Below, piece after piece: positions 16,800 through 24,845 of a stretch of 64,000 nucleotides of DNA. How positions within the stretch are numbered: position 1 is the stretch's first letter; each line of letters begins with the position of its first letter. Both the position numbers and the translations under genes were made by a program. The stretch is taken from positions 1,540,001 through 1,604,000 of the forward strand of contig NC_011296.1 in NCBI RefSeq assembly GCF_000020985.1. Direction: 5' to 3'. The notes beneath the pieces are model-generated. The model did not search any database, had not been told where the DNA came from, and saw only the letters and a list, made by a program, of their open reading frames with translations. This stretch comes from Thermodesulfovibrio yellowstonii DSM 11347. Its GTDB lineage: Bacteria > Nitrospirota > Thermodesulfovibrionia > Thermodesulfovibrionales > Thermodesulfovibrionaceae.

Positions 16800-17195
16800 T
16801 TGAGAGTAATTTTTGATGCAAATATTTACATTTCAGCTTTTGTTATTCCAGGCAGTTTAGCAGAAAAAGTTATTTTAAAAATATTAAGAGAAAATTACAC
16901 ACTTTTTATTTCTAAGGAGATTATTGATGAGATTCTTTCGGTTCTTTCAAAAAAATTTGATTATCATAAAGAAATTTTGAGTAGAACTGCACTTTTTCTT
17001 ACAGAGATAGCAGAAATAATTCATTCCAATAAAAAGATTAATATTTTACAAGATGAAGCAGACAATAAAATTATTGAATGTGCTATTTTAGCGAAAGCAA
17101 ATATGATTGTTTCAGGTGATAAAGAATTGTTATCACTTAGAGAATATGAGGGTATCAGAATAATAACTTTAAGAGAATTTTTAGAAAGCACTTAA
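16800..17195 (+). CDS. PIN-domain toxin (TIGR00305-like)
   Basis: A 131-residue PIN-family RNase. The acidic metal ligands are in VIFDANIYIS (Asp), EIIDEIL (Glu), and ANMIVSGDKELLSL (Asp). The TTG start is chosen because the family begins M-R-V-x-x-D. In the window its cognate antitoxin is degenerate, so either expression is low, the toxin is weak, or the upstream frameshift is a sequencing error. Convergent with the ABC permease gene, 2 bp apart. Confidence 0.75.
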   Translation: MRVIFDANIYISAFVIPGSLAEKVILKILRENYTLFISKEIIDEILSVLSKKFDYHKEILSRTALFLTEIAEIIHSNKKINILQDEADNKIIECAILAKANMIVSGDKELLSLREYEGIRIITLREFLEST

Positions 17196-17197
17196 TT

Positions 17198-18322
17198 TTA
17201 CTTAGCAAAGGTTTTTCTGAAACGGTAAACGGAAAAACCAAATAGAATAACACCAAGAAATACAATTCCCACTATATCATGCCAAACATATTTTATTCCG
17301 TTTCCCTTAAAAAGCACACTGTAGCCGAAATCAATAAAATATCTCATTGGAGAAACAAGGCTTAAATACTGCATAATAGGCTGCATTGACTCTGGAGGTG
17401 TCCATGCACCTGAGAGCATAAGCATTGGTGTAAGAATTACAAGCATAAGCATCATTGACTGAGCAAGATTTCTCGCAACAGTTGCAATGGCTATACCTAA
17501 GGATGACATGGTGAAAACATAAAAAAGCATCACAGGATAAAACAAAAATAAACTACCTCTTATTGGAACTTTAAAAATTCCTTTAATCACGAAAAAAATG
17601 CTTAAAAAAGACAGAACCCCCACTGCAAAGATTGTAGGAGTTATCTTTGCAAAAAATATCTCCCATGTCCTGGCAGGTGTTACAAGAAGCTGCTCAATGG
17701 TTCCGTATTCCTTTTCTCTTACAAGGGCTGCTGCAGTTACAAGAAGGGAAACCATAGTGGTTACATTAAAGAATTCAAGAAGGCTCATAAACCATGCCGT
17801 TAAAATATTTGGGTTAAAATGAACCCTTGTTCTTTCATCTATAAATGGAATTTCATTGAAGAATCTATTAGTTATTCCCATTTTTCTTTCAAAAACCTCT
17901 ATGGCATAGTTATATGTTATTGATGATACATAACCAACAGCCATAGTTGCTGACATAGACATAGTTCCATCAATAATTACCTGAATTTTTGCTCCTCCAC
18001 TGTCAATCTTTCTTTTAAAATCAGGTGGAATTACAACAGCCATGGAGGCTTTCCCGCTGTCAAGCCAATCAATGATTTCTCTGTCAGTCTGGACAAAGGC
18101 AAGGATTTTAAAATAGGGTTTTTGAAACCTGCTAATCAGTTCTCTACTTTCAGGACTATGGCTCATGTCATAAACAATTGTTGGAAAATTTCTTACTTCC
18201 ATTGATACTCCATGCCCCGCAGTATATATCATGCCTGTGAATCCCCATAGAAGAATAAAAAGTAAAACCTTATCACGCATAAGATGGGTCATCTCTTTTT
18301 TTATAAGTGAAAGAAGTCTCAT
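17198..18322 (-). CDS. ABC-2 type permease (YbhR-like)
   Basis: A 374-residue membrane protein. It has one N-terminal membrane segment, a large extracytoplasmic domain (about residues 40-170), and five or six C-terminal segments including the ABC2_membrane_3 signature VREKEYGTIEQLLVTPA. It is the last gene of a four-part exporter: adaptor 22289, ATPase 20405, permeases 18319 and 17198. It overlaps the preceding permease by 4 bp. Confidence 0.88.
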   Translation of the reverse strand: MRLLSLIKKEMTHLMRDKVLLFILLWGFTGMIYTAGHGVSMEVRNFPTIVYDMSHSPESRELISRFQKPYFKILAFVQTDREIIDWLDSGKASMAVVIPPDFKRKIDSGGAKIQVIIDGTMSMSATMAVGYVSSITYNYAIEVFERKMGITNRFFNEIPFIDERTRVHFNPNILTAWFMSLLEFFNVTTMVSLLVTAAALVREKEYGTIEQLLVTPARTWEIFFAKITPTIFAVGVLSFLSIFFVIKGIFKVPIRGSLFLFYPVMLFYVFTMSSLGIAIATVARNLAQSMMLMLVILTPMLMLSGAWTPPESMQPIMQYLSLVSPMRYFIDFGYSVLFKGNGIKYVWHDIVGIVFLGVILFGFSVYRFRKTFAK

Positions 18323-19452
18323 CCTATTCTTTTCCTGAAAAATAGAATTGTTAAAGAATATACAAAAACAGCATAGAGAAAAAGTGACAGAAGATTAGGC
18401 AGATAGTAACTGAACCCAAGTCCTTTAAGATATACCCCTCTTACAACTCCGATAAAGTATGTTGCAGTAATAAATTTGCTCATTATTTGACCTGTAAGTG
18501 GCATGCTTGTAACTGGTGAGAAAAATCCTGAATACATAAATGAAGGTGTAATTGTGCCCAAGAATGCAATAAGCATTGCTGAAATCTGAGTCTTTGCTAT
18601 CATTGATATAAATATCCCGATTCCGATTGTGCATGAAAGATAAAGCAGAGTAGCAAGGGTAAGTAAGAAAAAGTTTCCAATAAATTTTGCTTTAAAAAAA
18701 ACAACTGTGATAATGAAAAGTATGATATATGTGAGAAAAGATACAGTTATGTAAGGAATTGCTTTACCAAAGACAACCTCCCATTTTTTTACAGGTGAAC
18801 AGTAAAGATTAAAAATACTGCCTGACTCCTTTTCCCTAACAACAACCAATGAGGCAATCAAGACAGGGTAATACATAAGAGTTATGACAAGCATTCCAGG
18901 AAGTATAAAGTTTTTACTTTCAAGTGCTGGATTATACCAGGCTCTCATTTCAGTTTCTATTGGAAAACTTATTGACATTCCCTTCATTGAAGTATAATTT
19001 TCAAGAATTTTTTGATTGAACTGATTGTTAATTGCAGATACATATCCTTTTATTACTTCTGCACGAGATGGGAATGAGCCATCAATGAGAAACTGCACCT
19101 GAGTTTTCTGTCCGCTATAAAGTTTCCTTGAAAAATCAGGAGGTATCACTACAACAACTCTGCATTTACCTGATTGAATTAACTCATAAGCTTCATCATA
19201 ACTATCTATAAGAGCATAAAACCTGAAATACTCCGAGTTTGTAAATGAGTATCTATAATCCCTGCTTAAAGCTGAACGATCAAAATCAAGAAATGTCACA
19301 GGAATGTTCTTTACATCAAGAATCAATCCATATCCCATCAGTAACATGATTACTACAGGCACAAAAAGAGCCAAACTAAGATAAAGAGGGTCACGAAGTA
19401 ATTCCCTGAACTCTTTCTTAAGTATGGCAAGCAGACGTTTGGGCATTTTCAT
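18319..19452 (-). CDS. ABC-2 type permease (YbhS-like)
   Basis: A 377-residue paralogue of its downstream partner with the same topology and the loop VVREKESGSIFNLYCSPVKKWEV. The two probably form the heterodimeric membrane part of a drug/lipid-type exporter. Its start is separated from the ATPase gene by 950 bp carrying a toxin-antitoxin pair in the opposite direction, so this gene probably now needs its own promoter. Confidence 0.88.
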   Translation of the reverse strand: MKMPKRLLAILKKEFRELLRDPLYLSLALFVPVVIMLLMGYGLILDVKNIPVTFLDFDRSALSRDYRYSFTNSEYFRFYALIDSYDEAYELIQSGKCRVVVVIPPDFSRKLYSGQKTQVQFLIDGSFPSRAEVIKGYVSAINNQFNQKILENYTSMKGMSISFPIETEMRAWYNPALESKNFILPGMLVITLMYYPVLIASLVVVREKESGSIFNLYCSPVKKWEVVFGKAIPYITVSFLTYIILFIITVVFFKAKFIGNFFLLTLATLLYLSCTIGIGIFISMIAKTQISAMLIAFLGTITPSFMYSGFFSPVTSMPLTGQIMSKFITATYFIGVVRGVYLKGLGFSYYLPNLLSLFLYAVFVYSLTILFFRKRIG

Positions 19453-19498
19453 AGGTTTTAGAGTAATGAATTTTGATATAATAAATCAATTTAAATAC

Positions 19499-19585
19499 AT
19501 GAAATCCCATACTAAAATAATCATCGGGGACAGTAGAAGGATGTTTGAAATTGAGGACAGCAGTATTGATTTAGTTGGCTTATGA
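19499..19585 (+). pseudogene. DNA methyltransferase N-terminal relic
   Basis: A 28-codon frame from an ATG, containing TKIIIGDSRRMF and EDSSIDLV and ending in GL-stop. This is the usual start of site-specific (N4/N6) DNA methyltransferases, which have an I-x-GDS(R/x)-5to8-IDLVVTSPPY pattern. It stops exactly where the catalytic TSPPY should begin. The mntA promoter overlaps its end. Confidence 0.5.
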
Positions 19586-19597
19586 TATACTTTAAAT

Positions 19598-19993
19598 ATG
19601 AATGCTTCAGACAGGGAAAAATTTGAGGAACTGGCAAAAAAATTCAGAATCCATTTTATCCTGCTTTTTGGCTCAAAGGCTGAAGGCAAAGATACATCTG
19701 AAAGCGACACTGATATAGCTGTATATGCAGATCATGTGCTTTCTGAGGATGAAAAAATAAATATCATCTTTGAACTTTCCTCTATCCTAAGGACTGAAAA
19801 CATTGATCTTGTTGATTTAAAAACTGCTTCACCATTACTTAAAAAGAAAATTTTTGATAATTATAATGTCCTGTTTGTAAAAGATAGTTTTCTACTATAT
19901 CAAGCTGAACTGTCCACTTTACATGAATATGAGGAAAGTAAAATACTCCGTGAAATATTGAATGAAAGACTTAAAGAGTTTGCCCGTGATTGA
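19598..19993 (+). CDS. mntA: MntA-type nucleotidyltransferase antitoxin
   Basis: A 131-residue minimal nucleotidyltransferase. It has the exact GS-x10-DxD signature, GS at residues 25-26 (LLFGSKAEG) and DTD 10 residues later (SESDTDIAVY). In characterised MntA-HepT systems this enzyme AMPylates a tyrosine of the HepT toxin to silence it. It has no ribosome site. A TATACT box at 19586-19591 ends 6 nt before the ATG, so the mRNA may be leaderless. It overlaps hepT and lies in an exporter operon on the opposite strand. Confidence 0.85.
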   Translation: MNASDREKFEELAKKFRIHFILLFGSKAEGKDTSESDTDIAVYADHVLSEDEKINIIFELSSILRTENIDLVDLKTASPLLKKKIFDNYNVLFVKDSFLLYQAELSTLHEYEESKILREILNERLKEFARD

Positions 19994-20408
19994 TAAGGAG
20001 TTCATAAAAACAAAACTTTTTCTGATTAAATCATATTACGAGGAGCTTGAACAGATACTTTCCTTCTCTGATTCAGAAATAAAAGAGGATTTTATAAAAT
20101 TGAGAGCTATAGAAAGAGTAATTCAGCTCATTGTAGATGAAATTATTGATATTAATAATCATATTGTGAGATATCACCCATTAAAATTACCCAATGACTT
20201 TCAAAGTAGTTTCTTGATTCTTGCCGAAAATAATATTCTTCCAGAGTCTTTCGCAAAAAAAATCGCACCAGTTGTTGGATTGAGAAACAGGCTTGTTCAC
20301 AGATACGAAAAAATTGATCTGGATCTCCTCTTGAATTTAATCAGAAAAAATAAAGACGACTTTATTGAATATGTCAAACATATTCTGGATTTTATTCAAA
20401 AATCCTAA
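19986..20408 (+). CDS. hepT: HepT-type HEPN toxin (DUF86)
   Basis: About 140 residues of helical HEPN fold with the catalytic RNase motif RNRLVHRY, which fits R-x4-H-x-Y; the Tyr is the modification site in this family. The GTG at 19986 is preferred because family members begin with M-x-(D/N)-K-E-F. An ATG at 19962 would add eight residues. It overlaps mntA by 8 bp, and its stop overlaps the end of the convergent ATPase gene by 4 bp. Confidence 0.82.
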   Translation: MIDKEFIKTKLFLIKSYYEELEQILSFSDSEIKEDFIKLRAIERVIQLIVDEIIDINNHIVRYHPLKLPNDFQSSFLILAENNILPESFAKKIAPVVGLRNRLVHRYEKIDLDLLLNLIRKNKDDFIEYVKHILDFIQKS

Positions 20409-22159
20409 TCTTTTTCACTCTCCTTTATATAATCAACAAAGGCTTCTTGAAGGGGAACATGACTAAGGGTGGTTTCAAACTGTTTAATCCCTGCATTTTT
20501 TAATGTCTCATTGATCTTTTGTTGGGTAACCTCAGGTTCAAAGCTTCTTATGAATATTTTACTACCATAGATTGAGATTTCTTTAAAATTTTTCGTGAGT
20601 AAATCATACACTTCCATAAATCTTTCACTCTTTATCTGAATAAGGCTTCCAGAGATTTTTTCAGAGTTTTTCTTTATTTCTTCAGGGCTTCCTTCTGCTA
20701 TTACTCTTCCCCGATGCATAAGACAGAGGCTATCACAGTTTTCAGCTTCATCCATGTAGTGAGTTGAAACAATCACTGTTACATTTTTGTCTCTTGAAAG
20801 CTTAAAAATAATCTTCCAGAAACTTCTCCTTGCAACTGGGTCAACTCCGCTTGTTGGTTCATCAAGAAATAATACAGGTGGTTCATGTAAAAGTGCACAG
20901 GCAAGAGTAACTCTCTGCCTTATTCCAAGTGGTAGGTCTTTGGTTAGTCTTTCCTCAAATCCTTTCAGTCCAAGCATTTCAATTACTCCGCTGAAGTCAT
21001 TATTTTTTACACTGTAAAGTCCTGCATAAAGCCTCATGTTTTCCTTTACTGTAAGGTCTCTGTAAAGAGAGAATCTCTGAGACATATAGCCGATAATACC
21101 CCAGACTTTGCTTCTGTCCTTTTTTACATCATAGCCAGCAATTTTAATTTCTCCCTCTGTTGGCTCAAGTAGTCCACACATCATCTTTATTAGAGTTGTT
21201 TTGCCTGCACCATTTGGTCCAAGAAGTCCAAGTATCTCTCCCTGCCCTACTTCTAAGTTAACTGAGTCAACCGCCTTAAACTTTCCAAATGTTTTTGTTA
21301 CTGAATGGCATGAAATGATAATTTTTCCACCCTCTATGGAGATTCCTCGCAGACCCTTCGCCTGCGGCTCAGGGCTACGCTTCGCTTCGGCTCGGAATGA
21401 TGAAGGATAACTAATATTCAGTTCAGCCTTTTGCTTTGCTTCTGCTACTTTCTCTATGAAAACCTTTTCCAGATTACCCAGTTCCTCAGGTCTGTCCTGA
21501 AGAAGTATCCTTCCTTCATGCATTAAAGCAATCCTGTGGCATCTCTCTGCCTCATCCATGTAGGATGTGGAAAGCAAAACAGTCACACCTCTTTGTCTTA
21601 CAAGTCCGTGAATAATATTCCAGAAATCCTGCCTTGAAAGGGGGTCAACTCCTGTTGTTGGTTCATCAAGAAGAATTATGTCTGGTAGATGTAGCAGAGT
21701 ACATACAAGGGCAAGCTTTTGTCTCATTCCACCAGAAAGTGCCTTTGCCTGTCTTTGAAGAAATAGAGTTAGCCTTGTTATTTCAAGTAATGTTTTTTTG
21801 TTTTTTTCAAATACCTCATCAGGAATTAGTCTAAGTCCTCTGAAAAACTCAATATTTTCCTCAATTGAAAGGGAGTCATATAGATTAAGTCCCAATCCCT
21901 GAGGCATGTAGCCGATAAGAGCTTTAACTTTCTCAGGATTTTTGGTAACATCTATGTCATTGACAAAGGCTTTGCCACCATCTGCCTTAAGCACCCCCGC
22001 TAAAATCTGTATTATTGAGGTTTTTCCAGCACCATCTGGACCAATAAGACCAAAAACTTCGCCTTTGTTAACAGAAAAAGAAACATTATCAACTGCTTTG
22101 ATTTTTTTATAGCTTTTACAGAGATTTTCAACTTTTATGACAAAATTTTTCTCAATCAT
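20405..22159 (-). CDS. fused tandem ABC transporter ATPase (YbhF-like)
   Basis: A 584-residue protein with two nucleotide-binding domains. The first has Walker A GPDGAGKTS, signature LSGGMRQ and Walker B IILLDEP. The second has Walker A GPNGAGKTT, a YbhF-type degenerate signature LPLGIRQR, and Walker B VLFLDEP. The Asp in the first Walker A and the LPLG signature are typical of YbhF-type fusions. The linker (residues 254-273) is encoded by a dispersed palindromic repeat inserted in-frame. It pairs with the permeases at 17198 and 18319 and the adaptor at 22289. Confidence 0.92.
   Translation of the reverse strand: MIEKNFVIKVENLCKSYKKIKAVDNVSFSVNKGEVFGLIGPDGAGKTSIIQILAGVLKADGGKAFVNDIDVTKNPEKVKALIGYMPQGLGLNLYDSLSIEENIEFFRGLRLIPDEVFEKNKKTLLEITRLTLFLQRQAKALSGGMRQKLALVCTLLHLPDIILLDEPTTGVDPLSRQDFWNIIHGLVRQRGVTVLLSTSYMDEAERCHRIALMHEGRILLQDRPEELGNLEKVFIEKVAEAKQKAELNISYPSSFRAEAKRSPEPQAKGLRGISIEGGKIIISCHSVTKTFGKFKAVDSVNLEVGQGEILGLLGPNGAGKTTLIKMMCGLLEPTEGEIKIAGYDVKKDRSKVWGIIGYMSQRFSLYRDLTVKENMRLYAGLYSVKNNDFSGVIEMLGLKGFEERLTKDLPLGIRQRVTLACALLHEPPVLFLDEPTSGVDPVARRSFWKIIFKLSRDKNVTVIVSTHYMDEAENCDSLCLMHRGRVIAEGSPEEIKKNSEKISGSLIQIKSERFMEVYDLLTKNFKEISIYGSKIFIRSFEPEVTQQKINETLKNAGIKQFETTLSHVPLQEAFVDYIKESEKD
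21341..21400. repeat. dispersed palindromic repeat inside the ATPase gene
   Basis: A GATTCCTCGC...GCTCGGAATGA unit of 60 bp with an inner GCAGACCCTTCGCCTGC hairpin. It is translated, without disrupting the frame, as the inter-domain linker RAEAKRSPEPQAKGLRGIS. Confidence 0.75.
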
Positions 22160-22221
22160 GTGCCACTTTTTTATTATTCTTATGGCATGAAAAACTTAAA
22201 GGATGCTCTTTTTTTGTTAGA

Positions 22222-22254
22222 GATTCCTCGGGACATTTAGTCCCTCGGAATGAC
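22222..22254. repeat. dispersed palindromic repeat between adaptor and ATPase genes
   Basis: GATTCCTCGGGAC...GTCCCTCGGAATGAC. A near-perfect hairpin in the 129-bp gap between two genes of one operon, where it could trim or stabilise the transcript. Confidence 0.7.
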
Positions 22255-22288
22255 AAAAAAGGATGTGGACATTTGCTTTTGATAAATA

Positions 22289-23239
22289 TTATCGTGGCTT
22301 TATCCAAGGTGCGTCATCTTTCCACTTTATTACAACATCAGCAGGCATTCCTGGCTTAAGCAATCCTTCAGGATTTTCAACTGAAACTTCAACTCCAAAA
22401 ACAAGTTTCACTCGCTCTTCTTTTGTTTCAACATTTTTCGGAGTAAACTCTGCTTGCTCATAAATTTTTGTGATTTTGCCATTGAAATATTTGTCAGGAT
22501 AGGCATCTATATACACTCTTGCTGGTAGCCCTATCTTTAGCTTTCCTATTTCTGGTTCAGGAATATAAACCTTGACATAAAGCTTGTTTAGGTCAACCAT
22601 TACATAAAGCACAGTCCCTGGATTTACAACCTCGCCAACCTCTACAGGTCTACTTAAAATCACTCCTCCAGCTGGTGAGTAAATCTTTGTCTCATTCAAA
22701 TCAGCCTGAGCTTCCTTTATTCTTTGTTCAGCTGCTCTGTAGCTTGACTCTGCTTGAGTTATAGCTTTAACTGCTGCCTCAACTTCAGCCTGTGCTGATT
22801 CATACTGCATTTTAACTCTATCAAAATCGCTTTTTGAAACAAGTTCCTCTTTAAGAAGGCTACTGTAACGGTCATAATCCTTCTTTGCCTTCTCATAAGA
22901 AGCCTGAGCCTTTATAAGATTTGCTCGAGCCTGAGCAATTGAAGAATAATAAGCCTGAGCCGTCTCAACCGCATTTCTATATCTTGCTGTAAGTTGTTCG
23001 GAGTCAATCTCGCAAAGAAGTTCTTCCTGTCTGGCAGTATCTCCTTCATCTTTGTAAAGTTTAGTAATTCTACCCTGAATTTTTGGGGATATATTTGTTT
23101 CTCTGCCTTCTATTCGTCCACTTAGGATAATAAGTCCTTCTGGAAATTTGGTTGTTTTTGTTATGACTATGTAAACTAAAGAAAAAATAAAAATCAAAAT
23201 AACAAAAACTATTAAGAGTTTTTTGAGATTAATTTTCAC
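22289..23239 (-). CDS. HlyD-family adaptor (YbhG-like)
   Basis: A 316-residue adaptor with one N-terminal membrane anchor (LLIVFVILIFIFSLVYIVI). It has a barrel-sandwich half (GRETNISPKIQGRI), a long coiled-coil hairpin (about residues 75-190, rich in Ala/Glu/Gln), and the second half (IYSPAGGVILSRPVEVGEVV). It is the first gene of the exporter operon; ATPase and permeases follow in the same direction. Confidence 0.9.
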   Translation of the reverse strand: MKINLKKLLIVFVILIFIFSLVYIVITKTTKFPEGLIILSGRIEGRETNISPKIQGRITKLYKDEGDTARQEELLCEIDSEQLTARYRNAVETAQAYYSSIAQARANLIKAQASYEKAKKDYDRYSSLLKEELVSKSDFDRVKMQYESAQAEVEAAVKAITQAESSYRAAEQRIKEAQADLNETKIYSPAGGVILSRPVEVGEVVNPGTVLYVMVDLNKLYVKVYIPEPEIGKLKIGLPARVYIDAYPDKYFNGKITKIYEQAEFTPKNVETKEERVKLVFGVEVSVENPEGLLKPGMPADVVIKWKDDAPWIKPR

Positions 23240-23318
23240 TGTTTTTATTATATAGATTGTTTTTTCGGAAATTCAATCTGATTTGACATTTATAGAGTTT
23301 TTTCTGGCATCATAAAAT

Positions 23319-23690
23319 ATGATGAATATATTTGAAAAAATTGCTGAAGAAAAAATTCGTGAAGCAATGGAACAGGGGCTATTTGATGACCTTCCAAATA
23401 AAGGAAAGCCCCTGAAATTTGAAGACATGAGCTTTGTTCCTGAAGACTTAAGACTCGCATATAAAATCCTTAAAAATGCAGGATGCATACCTCCTGAGAT
23501 GGAGATAAGAAAAGAGATAATAGACTTAAAAGATTTACTCAAAACAATAGATAACGATGAGGAGAGAATTAAAAAAATCAGAGAACTCAATTTTAAACTA
23601 CTCAAATTCAATATAGGCAGAAAGCGTCCCTTTTATCTTGAGGATTTTCCAGAATACGAAGACAAAATACTTCAAAAATTTATCGGATAA
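23319..23690 (+). CDS. DUF1992 (DnaJ-homologue subfamily C28-like) protein
   Basis: A 123-residue protein of the DUF1992 family: IAEEKIREAMEQGLFDDLPNKGKPL is the family core, followed by a basic helical half. Function unknown; bacterial members are stand-alone domains. The stop codon abuts the 3' end of the convergent tRNA-Ser. No clear ribosome site. Confidence 0.82.
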   Translation: MMNIFEKIAEEKIREAMEQGLFDDLPNKGKPLKFEDMSFVPEDLRLAYKILKNAGCIPPEMEIRKEIIDLKDLLKTIDNDEERIKKIRELNFKLLKFNIGRKRPFYLEDFPEYEDKILQKFIG

Positions 23691-23777
23691 CGGAGAGGGA
23701 GGGATTCGAACCCTCGGTGAGGTTACCCCCACAGCGGTTTTCGAGACCGCCCCAATCGTCCACTCTGGCACCTCTCC
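23691..23777 (-). tRNA. tRNA-Ser (CGA anticodon)
   Basis: An 87-nt class II tRNA. Acceptor GGAGAGG/CCTCTCC; anticodon stem GCGGT/ACCGC with loop CTCGAAA, giving CGA; a long variable arm (TGGGGGTAACCTCA); and a T-loop GGTTCGAATCC. Discriminator G as in tRNA-Ser. No encoded CCA. Confidence 0.95.
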
Positions 23778-23816
23778 AGAAAGTTTATAATAAATTATAT
23801 CACCAAAAGCTGACTT

Positions 23817-24845
23817 ATGGAAAAAGTTCTATTAGCAATGAGTGGAGGCATTGATTCATCCGTAGCAGCCTATTTACTGAGAGAAAAGGGAATGGCTGTG
23901 GAGGGAGTTTTTTTTATTCTCTTTGATGAACCTGCAAATATTGAACTCGCAAAGCAGACAGCTAATTTCCTCAATATAAAGCTTCATATAGAGGATTTAA
24001 GAGAAAAGTTTAAAGCTGATGTAATTACACCTTTTTTTGAAGGCTATAAAAAAGGAATTACACCAAATCCCTGTGTGATATGCAATAAAAAGATAAAATT
24101 TCCCCTGCTGAAATTCTTAGCAGAAAAAGTTAAGGCGAATTACATAGCAACAGGTCATTATGCAAGAATTGTAAGAATAAACAATATTCCCCTTTTAATG
24201 AAGGGAATTGACCCCAAAAAAGACCAGTCCTATTTTCTCTATGGAATTGAAAGGACTTTGTTATCTCATATTATCTTTCCTTTGGGAGAATACACGAAAT
24301 ATAAGATAAGAGAAATAGCAGAAAAAGTGGGGATTCCATCAAAGGTAGCAGAAGAAAGCACAGAGGTATGCTTCCTTAGAGATAAAAGGTACTACGAAAG
24401 TATCAGACCTACAAAAGGAGGCCCAATAATTGAAATGTCTACGGGAAAAATCATAGGGCAACACAGGGGAATTCATCTCTATACTATTGGGCAAAGAAAA
24501 AGATTAGGTATTGCCTCACCCCATCCTCTTTACGTTGTCAAGATAGAGCCTTCTGAAAATGCCGTTTATGTGGATTCTAAGGAAAAGGCTTTTATGAGAG
24601 AGTTTGTTGTAAATGAGCTTAACTGGCTTTGTGATATAGAAAAAGAAGAATTTAGCTGCCAAGTAAAAATTCGCTATGCAATGAATCCAGAAAAAGCTAC
24701 AGTTACCCTAATTAATAAAGACAGAGCCAATGTTGTTTTTGAAAAACCTCAATTTGCACCTACCCCTGGTCAGAGTGCAGTTTTTTATAATGGGGATATT
24801 GTTTTAGGGGGAGGAGTAATTAAGGAGATAATGCAAGGTTTTTAA
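23817..24845 (+). CDS. mnmA: tRNA-specific 2-thiouridylase
   Basis: A 342-residue enzyme that installs the 2-thio group on wobble U34 of Lys, Glu and Gln tRNAs. The PP-loop AMSGGIDSSVAA is at residues 7-18. The two catalytic cysteines are in NPCVICNKKIKF and STEVCFLRD, with tRNA-contact motifs TGHYAR and KDQSYFLY. A TATAAT box lies about 28 bp upstream; no Shine-Dalgarno is evident. The 3' end overlaps argC by 26 bp, convergently. Confidence 0.95.
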   Translation: MEKVLLAMSGGIDSSVAAYLLREKGMAVEGVFFILFDEPANIELAKQTANFLNIKLHIEDLREKFKADVITPFFEGYKKGITPNPCVICNKKIKFPLLKFLAEKVKANYIATGHYARIVRINNIPLLMKGIDPKKDQSYFLYGIERTLLSHIIFPLGEYTKYKIREIAEKVGIPSKVAEESTEVCFLRDKRYYESIRPTKGGPIIEMSTGKIIGQHRGIHLYTIGQRKRLGIASPHPLYVVKIEPSENAVYVDSKEKAFMREFVVNELNWLCDIEKEEFSCQVKIRYAMNPEKATVTLINKDRANVVFEKPQFAPTPGQSAVFYNGDIVLGGGVIKEIMQGF

